This document shows positions 34,071 through 42,034 of a DNA stretch of 64,000 bases, in pieces. Below the pieces are notes generated by a model. It saw only the letters and a list, made by a program, of their open reading frames with translations, was not told where the DNA came from and searched no databases. The stretch covers positions 84,501 through 148,500 of the forward strand of contig NSIP01000003.1 in assembly GCA_002737725.1 (NCBI GenBank). Direction: 5' to 3'. Numbering within the stretch: position 1 is the first letter of the stretch; every line of letters begins with the position of its first letter. This DNA comes from Rhodospirillaceae bacterium (GTDB lineage: Bacteria > Pseudomonadota > Alphaproteobacteria > Rhodospirillales > Rhodospirillaceae). Made by a program: the position numbers and the translations under genes.

Positions 34071-37000
34071 CTAGAACCGGAATCTAAACGTCGCCGATAA
34101 GGTATGGCCGAGGAAATCGCCGCTTTTTTCAGCGTCGTAGTCGACGCTGAACGCGGTAAAAATATCGCGGACGCCAAGGCTTGCTCCTAAGCCAAAAATA
34201 TTCTTATCAGGCGTCTGCCCGATGCTGGTGAACTTCGGCCCGCCAACGGTAAACCGCGCGGTGATATTCGCCGGGTCACCAGATAACGCGCGCGCCACGT
34301 CGCCGCGCAATTCAGCCTCGATGCCAACATCTTGGAACACCACAAAGCGACGTTGGGCGACCAAGCCTGCGCCCGCGCGCATCGAATCTTGGTTGCGGGC
34401 ATCGTAAGTCAGGTTGACGCCGTTGCCGCCGTCGCGCTCGGCGTAGCCATTTTCGTGGGTACGGATGTAGGAGCCGCGCACATAAGGCGTCAGTCGGATG
34501 TCGTCGAGGCGAATCATTGTGCCCGTGTCGACAGCGCCTCCGAAGTGATAGCCCTTCCAATTGCCGAGTGGCGAGCGCGAAACTGTATCGACGACAACGC
34601 GGCGCTCGCTTTTGTAGGTATTATAAGCCCCACCGAAGATGGCTTGCGTGTACGATGGGCCATTCTGGTGGCGACCGTAAAAATCTATCTGCGTTGTCGA
34701 AATGCGCGTGGGTCGATCGCTGGTGCCTTTTTCGTCAGGCAAACTCCAGACTTGCGACAAACTCATGCCGCCTTTGATCTGCGGCGTAAATTGCTGATCA
34801 AATCCTGTCGCAATTCCGACCGAGTAGATTTTGTAGCCCCGGTTCTCACCGTCTGGGTCGCGCTTGCCAAACGAGCCCAGTTGCTGCAGCCAGAATGATG
34901 AATAGTCGGTGCCTGCCGCGCTGCCGCTGGTGCGCGGAATGCCGGCCAGGCGATTACGGATGACGCCATAGGCCAGGTTTTGCGTGCGCAGCGCCGAATA
35001 CAAAGAGGCGTCGCTCGTGTCTGGCATGAGCTGCTGCACGGCGCCTTCAAAACCGGCTTTGGTTGTCGTCGCAGCGATCACCGAGAATAATTCGTTATCG
35101 GCGGCAAGTGCCGTCAATGAATTCTCGTAGACGGTGCCCATGTTCTGGGCCAATCCCAATTGGGTCGCTGTTCGGCGCGTCACATCAAGCAGCACTTGGT
35201 TTCTATTCGTTGGCGCAAGGCGGTATTGGAAACCGTAGATATACGATGTCGACGCCGAGGCCAGTTGTGCAACCGGGATCCCCAGTTGTAGGTCACCGGC
35301 ATTGATGACCGTGATGGTCGAGCTTTGCGTGACAAGACCTGAGAGCCGTGTGGTCAACTTGACGCTTGAATCAATGACCAAACGGCCTGTGGCTTCGATC
35401 AGGGGGCGCGTTGCATTTTGGCCATCGATAGAAATATCCAGCGTTGAGGTACCGGTAATGCTGCCGGTGGTTGTTTCAATACGACGTCCGCCTGTAATCG
35501 CGACATCTGAATTTTGTATCGTCAAAGTTGTGGTGCCAACTCCACGTGCAATCCCGCCGCTGAATTTCGTACCACCGTCGATGATCACGTTATGATTGCC
35601 TGCGCCCAGGTCGACGCCGCCAGTAAAGACGGTATTGCGGATGGTGACGTTGTCGTTGCCTGCACCAAAATTGTAGTTACCAGAGACGACGCCAGCGGTT
35701 GATATAAAGCTATCGTTGCCCGCTCCAAAAATCACGTCACCACGGAGCGTTCCGCTATTGCGAAAGTCGATATTGCGCGTTGAACGGCCCAAATCAGCCG
35801 CGATGGCCCGACCGTTTGAGTAGGATTTAATCAGGGCTTCGTAGGTGCCGGTGTTCTCGAAAAAGGTGAGTGTGCCTGAGTTGTCGAGCAGGCCTGTCGC
35901 GCTGAACGTGCGTCCGCGTGAGTCGACCGTAAACGTGCGTGTGTTGATGAAAGAATTCATCACACTCGAACTCGCAATGGTGATGCCGAACGCTGATCCG
36001 CCGCCGCTGCCTGCGGTTGTTCCCAGAGTATTTTCAGTCGAGTCCGTCGCACGAACAACAAAATCACCCGTATTAATAAAGTAAGGCACAGTTGCGAACG
36101 CGCCAATCTCGAAACCTGTCGCCTGCGCATCGATACTGACAGCATCAACGTTGCCACCAGCATTGCGTATGCCGCCCGCCAGAATTGTGGCTTGGCTCGT
36201 GCTTGCGCCGCTAACGTTCATCGCCTTAACGGCTTTGGCCAGAGTCGATGTTGCAGACTGGATGCGCCCGCGCATGGTCACGCTATCGCCGTCGGCACGG
36301 ATGCCGATATTCAGATTGCCCGCAGGGCTTGAGGCGTTAGGGCCAATACGAAACGCGCCAAAGTTTGAACCTTCGGTGGCGATGAGTGAATCGGCGGGTG
36401 AGCCAGCCGGAACAGTGATTGTTTGCTCCTGAACGGATGTTAATTGGTTGCCGTCCAGCAGTACGCCAGCGCCAACACTGCCCCCGATCCAAAAAGCTGG
36501 GCCGCCAATCACGGCATCAACGCGCCGACTATTCGAATCAAAAAACGCCTGTGCGCCAGTGACAACACTAGATGAATGCGTCACTAATCCGCCAACATTT
36601 CCAGCAATCAGAACGCCTAACGAATCTGCCCCGGCTGTGGCGACATTGCCGTTGACTGTGAAATTCCCGGTCACTGTTCTGGTGGAGCGAATACCAATGG
36701 AGCCGCCGCCCGCCGCACTGATTGACGCCCCTGAAACAAACGACCCATCAATAATGCTATCGATGGATATGCCGAACGACTCGCGCCCGCCGACGGTAAT
36801 TTGACTGCCAGCGTTACCAGTGAAATTTCCCTTAAACGTACCCGCGCCCGAAAAGCGCACACCGAAATTACTGGACGCCGTGGCTAACGCAGTGGTGGGG
36901 CCCGGCAAATTGATCAGCCCACCCAAGATGACGTTGCTGGTGATAGTACGCCCAGAATTGTTCGCATCGTTGGTGTTGATCAGCACGCTGATCGCGTTGT

Positions 37001-37271
37001 TCTGAGCGTCATTGCGCAGCGTGCCATTGAGGGTGGCGTCATTATCGCTATCGACCGTGACCGCAACGCCGCTGGGAACGGTGATCGATCCTGCCGCATC
37101 GACAGTGATATTGCCGGGGCCTTGGCCGTCGCCTGTGGTTGTGCGCAGTGCTGTGGACGTTGATGTTGTCACGGTGACCGGACCCGCATGTGCAACCAAG
37201 GGCGCGCACAGGGCTGTGCTGGCAGCCAAGGCTGTCCAAAATGATGAGTAAATGTGGGTTCGACCACGCAC
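34071..37271 (-). CDS. Autotransporter (type V secretion) with large beta-helix passenger
   Basis: About 1066 residues from GTG 37271, selected because a signal peptide follows closely (FWTALAASTALCAPLVAHAG); the frame is open to 37382 and no strong ribosome-binding site decides. The passenger (about 40-780) is rich in Gly/Asn/Thr repeats such as GAGNDSFISTAGVVSGNYNFGAGND and NHNVIIDGGTKFSGG, typical of beta-helices. The translocator barrel occupies about the last 280 residues (GTDYSSFWLQQLGSFG; YDARNQDSMRAGAGLVAQRR) and ends in Phe (FRFRF). It displays or secretes its passenger at the outer membrane. No protease or adhesin motif was recognised. Confidence 0.9.
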   Translation of the reverse strand: MRGRTHIYSSFWTALAASTALCAPLVAHAGPVTVTTSTSTALRTTTGDGQGPGNITVDAAGSITVPSGVAVTVDSDNDATLNGTLRNDAQNNAISVLINTNDANNSGRTITSNVILGGLINLPGPTTALATASSNFGVRFSGAGTFKGNFTGNAGSQITVGGRESFGISIDSIIDGSFVSGASISAAGGGSIGIRSTRTVTGNFTVNGNVATAGADSLGVLIAGNVGGLVTHSSSVVTGAQAFFDSNSRRVDAVIGGPAFWIGGSVGAGVLLDGNQLTSVQEQTITVPAGSPADSLIATEGSNFGAFRIGPNASSPAGNLNIGIRADGDSVTMRGRIQSATSTLAKAVKAMNVSGASTSQATILAGGIRNAGGNVDAVSIDAQATGFEIGAFATVPYFINTGDFVVRATDSTENTLGTTAGSGGGSAFGITIASSSVMNSFINTRTFTVDSRGRTFSATGLLDNSGTLTFFENTGTYEALIKSYSNGRAIAADLGRSTRNIDFRNSGTLRGDVIFGAGNDSFISTAGVVSGNYNFGAGNDNVTIRNTVFTGGVDLGAGNHNVIIDGGTKFSGGIARGVGTTTLTIQNSDVAITGGRRIETTTGSITGTSTLDISIDGQNATRPLIEATGRLVIDSSVKLTTRLSGLVTQSSTITVINAGDLQLGIPVAQLASASTSYIYGFQYRLAPTNRNQVLLDVTRRTATQLGLAQNMGTVYENSLTALAADNELFSVIAATTTKAGFEGAVQQLMPDTSDASLYSALRTQNLAYGVIRNRLAGIPRTSGSAAGTDYSSFWLQQLGSFGKRDPDGENRGYKIYSVGIATGFDQQFTPQIKGGMSLSQVWSLPDEKGTSDRPTRISTTQIDFYGRHQNGPSYTQAIFGGAYNTYKSERRVVVDTVSRSPLGNWKGYHFGGAVDTGTMIRLDDIRLTPYVRGSYIRTHENGYAERDGGNGVNLTYDARNQDSMRAGAGLVAQRRFVVFQDVGIEAELRGDVARALSGDPANITARFTVGGPKFTSIGQTPDKNIFGLGASLGVRDIFTAFSVDYDAEKSGDFLGHTLSATFRFRF

Positions 37272-37505
37272 AACCGTGCGGTCGAAGGGGCGGAAAAAAG
37301 GGCTCAAAACCAAGGAAAATCTCCCATCTACAAGACCTGCGAGCGGCATCCGCTGGGCCGGACAGCGTTGGTGTCCGAACATCGGCCCGCCGTCAAGGGT
37401 CGCGTAACCCCAAAGCCGCGCCTAGGGCCAATGACTTAGTGTAATTCATGGAGAAATTAAGGCGAACCAGCCATAACTGGGTCTAAATTTTGAAATAGAA
37501 AGCCC

Positions 37506-38027
37506 ATGACCTCCGCCCTTGACCGCCTACTGCCGCGCTATCAGTTCGTCGAACGCCACCGCATTGTGGTGCGGGCTGCGCCAGATGCGGCTTTTGTCGC
37601 CATTGAGGCTGTCGATTTATCGGACTCAAAAATAGCACAAGGCTTTATGGCGGTTTGGCGGATTCTGGCGCGACTGTTCATCAAGAACTTACCCGAAAGA
37701 TCCATGAGGGTCGGTGATTTTATCCCACTGTTGCGCGAGCCGCCGCGCGACCTGGTGCGCGGGTTAATCACCGGGACGGCCCGACGCTCCTGGACCGCCG
37801 ATGAATTTGCGGCGCACACAGCGCCTGGGTTGAAACTCGCTTGGGGTTTTTCAGTGACCGATCTCGGCGATGGTCATTGCCGTATCGATACGGAAACCCG
37901 CGTTCTGTGCTGCGATGCCAAAACCAAACGCTGGTTCAATTTTTACTGGCTGGTCATTCGGTTGCCATCGGGCCTGATCCGTCTCGACATGCTGCGGATT
38001 ACTAAACAAAGCGTGGAACGCGGGTAG
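37506..38027 (+). CDS. DUF2867-like (SRPBCC-fold) protein
   Basis: 173 residues, no signal peptide. The pattern is that of DUF2867: LPRYQFVERHRIVVRAAPDAAFVAIEAVDLSDS at the N-terminus, GDFIPLLREPPRDLVRGLITG in the centre, and RIDTETRVLCCDAKTKRWFNFYWLVIRLPSGLIRLDML at the end. These proteins resemble polyketide-cyclase/SRPBCC lipid-binding folds; the role is unknown. Monocistronic by position, convergent with the first MDR gene, with one base between stops. Upstream 37383-37505 is an ordinary intergenic gap. Confidence 0.7.
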   Translation: MTSALDRLLPRYQFVERHRIVVRAAPDAAFVAIEAVDLSDSKIAQGFMAVWRILARLFIKNLPERSMRVGDFIPLLREPPRDLVRGLITGTARRSWTADEFAAHTAPGLKLAWGFSVTDLGDGHCRIDTETRVLCCDAKTKRWFNFYWLVIRLPSGLIRLDMLRITKQSVERG

Positions 38028-38028
38028 C

Positions 38029-39039
38029 CTATCCGTGTTTGATCACGACCTTGCCGATGTGTGACGCGCCGTCGAGGTATTCATACGCCTTGGGAATGTC
38101 ATCGAAGGCAAACACGCGGTCAACCAACGGTTTCATCTTCACCGCTGCGATGCAGGCCAACATATCTTTGAGCATTTTGACGCTGCCGACCGTAATGCCG
38201 CCGAGAAGTGCGTTCTTCGACACCAAGGGAAGAACTTGAGGCGGCTGGCTGGCATCGAGCCCGCCAATGAGCCCGATACGCGCGCCAAATGCTGCCGCTT
38301 GTAGCGATTTCGTCAGCGAACCTGTGCCGACGGTTTCCAGAATAATGTCAGCGCCGTATCCGTTGGTCGCGCTCATCACTTCCTTTTCCCAATCGGGCGT
38401 TTTTTTGTAATTAATCAAAATGTCCGCGCCGAGTTTCTTGGCTTTGGCCAGTTTTTCATCGCTGGAGGAGGTCACAATCACGCGCCCACCGCCCGCCTTG
38501 GCCAACTGCAAACCCATGATTGAAACACCACCAGTGCCCAGCACCAGCACCGAATCCCCGGCTTTCATGCGACCCAGGACATGAAGATTATTCCAGGCTG
38601 TGACGCCAGCGGATGGAAGTGTAGCGGCTTGTTCCCACGACAAATGCTCGGGTACTTTTGCCAGCGAGATCGCAGGGGCTGAAATGCGCTCGGCCGCCCA
38701 ACCATCGCGGGTGTTGCCGTAATCGGCGCTGAACAAACCCGGAACCCAAGGCCCATCAATCCAGTTGGCAAACATGTTGGCAACGACGCGGTCGCCGATT
38801 TTGACGTTGCTCACGCCTTCGCCAACAGCAATCACTTCGCCCGCGCCATCGCTTAAAGGGATACGGTTCTCGGGCTTCGCGCCGCCATACTTCTTTTCCG
38901 TGATCATCAAGTCGCGGTGATTGAGCGCGCTGGCATAAACCTTGATGACGGCATGACCTGCCTGCGTTTCCGGATCGTTGCGTGTGGCGCTGCGCAATGA
39001 CGAAATACCAGTCTGCGCACCCACTTCCCAAACTTTCAT
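38029..39039 (-). CDS. MDR-superfamily oxidoreductase (zinc-free), copy 1
   Basis: 336 residues from the ATG at 39039, which has GGAG six bases upstream. N-terminal GroES-like domain: SALNHRDLMITEKKYG, IPLSDGAGEVIAVGEGV. Rossmann domain: GVSIMGLQLAKAGGGRVIVTSSSDEKLAKAKKLGAD. The usual catalytic-zinc ligands (Cys, His-Glu, Cys) of alcohol dehydrogenases are absent; the GHE position reads SDGAGE. This matches the MDR7/quinone-oxidoreductase-like group, which reduces carbonyls or enones with NAD(P)H. It closely resembles the next two upstream MDR proteins, so the three are tandem duplicates on one strand. Confidence 0.9.
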   Translation of the reverse strand: MKVWEVGAQTGISSLRSATRNDPETQAGHAVIKVYASALNHRDLMITEKKYGGAKPENRIPLSDGAGEVIAVGEGVSNVKIGDRVVANMFANWIDGPWVPGLFSADYGNTRDGWAAERISAPAISLAKVPEHLSWEQAATLPSAGVTAWNNLHVLGRMKAGDSVLVLGTGGVSIMGLQLAKAGGGRVIVTSSSDEKLAKAKKLGADILINYKKTPDWEKEVMSATNGYGADIILETVGTGSLTKSLQAAAFGARIGLIGGLDASQPPQVLPLVSKNALLGGITVGSVKMLKDMLACIAAVKMKPLVDRVFAFDDIPKAYEYLDGASHIGKVVIKHG

Positions 39040-39058
39040 ATAACTCTCCAACTCAAAA

Positions 39059-39604
39059 TTACTGCGCGCCCCAGTTAATTGGTTTGCGCGTGAAGGCGCT
39101 GTTGAGCATCTCAGCCCACTTGCCGTCTTTGGCTTAAATCTCAGTGCGCCAGCTCATGCTATTTGCATCAATGGGCTTAACGGTGCCGCGTAATTTTATC
39201 TCGCCTTCTTCGCCGATATAGCACTCGTCATCGAAGATGATGTTCGCGCCGTCGGTTTTTACTGAGCCAGTCGAATATCCGCCGTCATTGCCCCAATAAA
39301 TATACTTCACGGCTTTCGCATCTTGATCCCAGTAGTAAGTTGTCTCGCCGCCGTAAGGTGGGTTCGAGCCCTTGAGTTCAAACCGATCGCGTAAGTATCG
39401 CCCGCGCATGAACCAGCGCACGCAGTGCGAGGCGACTTGCTTGCCGTCGGGCATGGGGCCTTCCCAACACGCCCCTGCCATGAAGGCCAACGGCTTCAGT
39501 TCATCAGGGATGGTGACCGGAATGTCCGTGGTGAGTTGTTCCTGCGCATGGGTCTGTATGCTCACGAAGGTCAGGGCAGACAATATGAAAATGAGACGCT
39601 TAAT
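39059..39604 (-). pseudogene. Exported lipocalin/DUF1579-like gene with ATT start and in-frame TAA
   Basis: An AGGAG site (39615-39611) sits six bases before ATT-AAG-CGT, which gives a perfect signal peptide IKRLIFILSALTFVSIQTHA; an ATG appears to have become ATT. The frame then encodes FMAGACWEGPMPDGKQVASH, RGRYLRDRFELKG, YYWDQDAKAVKYIYWGNDGG and SMSWRTEI, and meets TAA at 39134-39136. The same frame continues beyond it with AKDGKWAEMLNSAFTRKP and INWGAQ to a second TAA at 39059, which looks like the true C-terminus. The fold is probably a small beta-barrel (DUF1579/nitrobindin-like), function unknown. The upstream MDR stop overlaps the ribosome-binding site, so it belongs to that operon. 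TTG 39583 is a possible alternative start. Confidence 0.75.
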
Positions 39605-39613
39605 GGATCTCTC

Positions 39614-40630
39614 CTAGGTGTGTGTGATCACAATCTTGCCGATGAATTCACTGTCCATCATGTATTGATAGGCTTTGTTCGCATCAGTCAGTTTGAACGT
39701 CTTGTCGATCACGGGCTTGGTGCCGGTGGCGTCCATGGCTTTGAGCAAGTCCTGGAACATGCGCCAGCTGCCCGAGGTGATACCCTTCATAGTCAGGTTT
39801 TTGAGCAGTAACGGCGCGGTGTTAGGCGGGTTCTCGGCCCGGCCGCCCAGCGCGCCGATCACGCCGACACGGCCGTTGGGCGCACATGCTGCAAGCGATT
39901 GGCCCAGCGTGGCCTGGCCGCCGGTTTCCAACACAATATCGACGCCGCGATTACCTGTGGCTTTGAGAATCTCTTTCTCCCACTCCGGCGTGGTTTTGTA
40001 GTTCACTAGAATGTCCGCGCCGAGTTTTTTGCAGCGTTCCAGTTTGTCATCTTGTGACGAGGTGATGGCAAAGCGCGCACCACTCATTTTGGCGATTTGC
40101 AAAGCAAAGATTGACACCCCGCCGGTGCCCAGCGCCAGCACCGTATCGCCCGCTTTGATTTTGGCGAAGGGTTGCATCGCCGACCAGGCCGTGACAGCGG
40201 CCACCGAGAGGCACGCGGCTTGCTCGTAGCTCAGCGAAGCGGGGACTGGCAGTAAGCAGCCAGCAGGCACAATCACTTTCTCGCCCAGCCAGCCATCGAT
40301 GGTGCTGCCAATATCAGCACCAAAGAAACTTGGGTCGAAGTCGCCTTCGAGCCAGGGCGAAAAGTGTGCTGCCGTCACGCGCGCGCCCACTTTGACATTG
40401 CTCACGCCGTCGCCAATCGCGATGACATCACCCGCCCCATCCGACAGCGGAATGCGCGTGGGTGGACGTGTGCCTAAGTACTTGCCTTCGGTAATAGCGA
40501 TATCGCGGCGATTAAGCGCCGAGGCCTTCACCGCGATCAGCGCTTGTCCGGGGCCAGGTTTTGGTTCGGCCCGCTCGACCATGCGCAGTGAGGTAATTCC
40601 CTTTTGCTCGCCGAGTTCCCAGACTTTCAT
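39614..40630 (-). CDS. MDR-superfamily oxidoreductase (zinc-free), copy 2
   Basis: 338 residues from the ATG at 40630, which has GGAG six bases upstream and aligns with the starts of its two paralogues (MKVWELGEQKGITSLRMV). The open frame reaches 40693, but that part lies in a repeat palindrome. Substrate domain: SALNRRDIAITEGKYLG and IPLSDGAGDVIAIGDGV. Cofactor fold: GVSIFALQIAKMSGARFAITSSQDDKLERCKKLGAD. Zinc ligands are absent, as in copy 1. Its stop codon overlaps the ribosome-binding site of the broken gene downstream. The physiological substrate is unknown. Confidence 0.9.
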   Translation of the reverse strand: MKVWELGEQKGITSLRMVERAEPKPGPGQALIAVKASALNRRDIAITEGKYLGTRPPTRIPLSDGAGDVIAIGDGVSNVKVGARVTAAHFSPWLEGDFDPSFFGADIGSTIDGWLGEKVIVPAGCLLPVPASLSYEQAACLSVAAVTAWSAMQPFAKIKAGDTVLALGTGGVSIFALQIAKMSGARFAITSSQDDKLERCKKLGADILVNYKTTPEWEKEILKATGNRGVDIVLETGGQATLGQSLAACAPNGRVGVIGALGGRAENPPNTAPLLLKNLTMKGITSGSWRMFQDLLKAMDATGTKPVIDKTFKLTDANKAYQYMMDSEFIGKIVITHT

Positions 40631-40663
40631 GCCGTACTCCATGACTAAAACACGCGGCATCAT

Positions 40664-40691
40664 GGATTGCCCGGGTAAAGCGGGCAATGAC
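40664..40691. repeat. REP-like palindrome, copy 3
   Basis: ATTGCCCG (40666-40673) is inverted at 40681-40688. Read on the minus strand the element is GTCATTGCCCGC...GCGGGCAATCC-like, the same GTCAT..ATCC frame as at 17141 and 24430. It lies between two MDR genes, just upstream of the copy 2 start. Confidence 0.6.
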
Positions 40692-40717
40692 AACTTTGGT
40701 TGAAGGGCTCTTGGGCC

Positions 40718-41728
40718 TTAGTGTTTGATGACGATCTTGCTCAGATGCGTTTGACCTTGCATGTGCGTGTAGGCCGCACCGGCCTCTTTGAAGTCCACGA
40801 CCTTATCGATCACGGGCTTCTGGTTGCTTTTGACCATCGCGGCCAACAGATCCTCCATCATCTTGCGGCTGCCGACAGTGATACCCCGCAGGCTCAGGTT
40901 CTTGCCTACCAAGCCCATGGTGTTAATCGGGCCCTTGGCTTGGTCGAAGCCACCGATGAGAGCGATGAATCCGTTGAATGCGGCTGCGGCAAATGAATTC
41001 TCTAGGTTTCCGGGGCCAGCAGTTTCGACAATCACGGCCGCGCCTTTGCCGCCTGAGGCCTCAAGAACGGCTTTAGGCCAGGCGGCGTTGGTTTTGTAAT
41101 TCACGCCCGTATCAGCACCGAGTGTTTTGGCTCGAGCGAGTTTGGCTTCGCTCGACGAAGTGATGATCGATTTCAAACCCATCGCCTTGGCGATCTGAAC
41201 GCCAAAAATTGAAACGCCGCCGGTTCCGAGCAACAGAACCGTATCGCCAGCTTTGGCTTTGCCAGCTTCGACAATGGCATTCCATGCCGTCACGCCCGCA
41301 CACGGGAGGCAGGCACCTTCTTCGAACGTCCAGGCATCGGGAAGTTTCACCAACGCATCAGCGGGGAATGCGCCCATCTCGGCTAAGGTGCCGTCAGCAC
41401 CGCCGCCTAAGTCGCTACCGAAGTATTGCGGGCCCCAGGGGCCATCGACCCAGCGCGAGAAAAAGCTAATGGCGACCCGGTCGCCAGGCTTTACGCGCGT
41501 GACGCCATCGCCCACCGCCACCACTTCGCCCGCGCCATCACTCAGCGGGATCAGCGTTTCAGGCCGGGCAGGGCCATACCAGCCGTTGAGCACCATCACG
41601 TCGCGATAATTAAGCGAGTTGGCTTTGATGCGCACCAGGGCTTGGCCGGGCCCAGCCGTAGGGGCGGGCCGATCAAGCAACCGCAAACTCTCTAAGCCTT
41701 TTTGCGCGCCGACTTCATAGGCTTTCAT
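40718..41728 (-). CDS. MDR-superfamily oxidoreductase (zinc-free), copy 3
   Basis: 336 residues. It starts MKAYEVGAQKGLESLRLLDR, parallel to the other two copies. Substrate domain: NSLNYRDVMVLNGWYG and LIPLSDGAGEVVAVGDGVTRVKPGDRV. Rossmann motif: GVSIFGVQIAKAMGLKSIITSSSEAKLARAKTLGAD. Zinc ligands are missing. The ATG overlaps by four bases the TGA that ends the small broken secreted-protein frame upstream (ATGA), implying the operon began with that gene. Retaining three copies suggests distinct substrates, but residues around the active site give no clear answer. Confidence 0.9.
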   Translation of the reverse strand: MKAYEVGAQKGLESLRLLDRPAPTAGPGQALVRIKANSLNYRDVMVLNGWYGPARPETLIPLSDGAGEVVAVGDGVTRVKPGDRVAISFFSRWVDGPWGPQYFGSDLGGGADGTLAEMGAFPADALVKLPDAWTFEEGACLPCAGVTAWNAIVEAGKAKAGDTVLLLGTGGVSIFGVQIAKAMGLKSIITSSSEAKLARAKTLGADTGVNYKTNAAWPKAVLEASGGKGAAVIVETAGPGNLENSFAAAAFNGFIALIGGFDQAKGPINTMGLVGKNLSLRGITVGSRKMMEDLLAAMVKSNQKPVIDKVVDFKEAGAAYTHMQGQTHLSKIVIKH

Positions 41729-41961
41729 GGTAGTGTCCCTGATGTGAGTGATGGCGAGGTTGCGCCCTTATCGTCTTTGGCGGCGATTGTGATGGTGGCA
41801 GCGCTGGTGCTGCGATTATACAAGCCGAGATAGCCCACACGACTCGAATTATCGGCAGGCTGAAAGAAAAAGATGGTGGCCGCTTAGGCTGCGACACCGA
41901 TACACCCGAAACCAATTAAGGTGAGGGCGGTTGTCTGGCGAAGGCGGCGCGTGAAGGTCAT
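41725..41961 (-). pseudogene. Small exported protein gene interrupted by in-frame TAA
   Basis: ATG 41961 follows a GGAGAA site and encodes a signal peptide, MTFTRRLRQTTALTLIGFGC then IGVAA, immediately followed by TAA (41886-41884). The same frame continues AATIFFFQPADNSSRVGYLG, LYNRSTSAATITIAAKDDKG and ATSPSLTSGTLP to a TGA that overlaps the MDR copy 3 start. If TAA were CAA, the sequence would read VAAQAATIF, an ideal signal-peptidase site, so a C-to-T change is the simplest explanation. The remaining stretch resembles the start of an Ig-like adhesion-type domain and is itself truncated. Not a functional gene unless the stop is read through. Confidence 0.6.
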
Positions 41962-42034
41962 GGGGCATTCTCCAATTGAGTTGAGACCGCCAATTTAGGC
42001 CGAGAGCCCCCATCGTTTTGTATCTATGTGTCGC

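Noticed and set aside
39125-41890. Genetic code with TAA reassigned
   Set aside because: Many intact genes in the window end in TAA at their expected C-termini, so the two internal TAA codons are better explained as mutations or errors.
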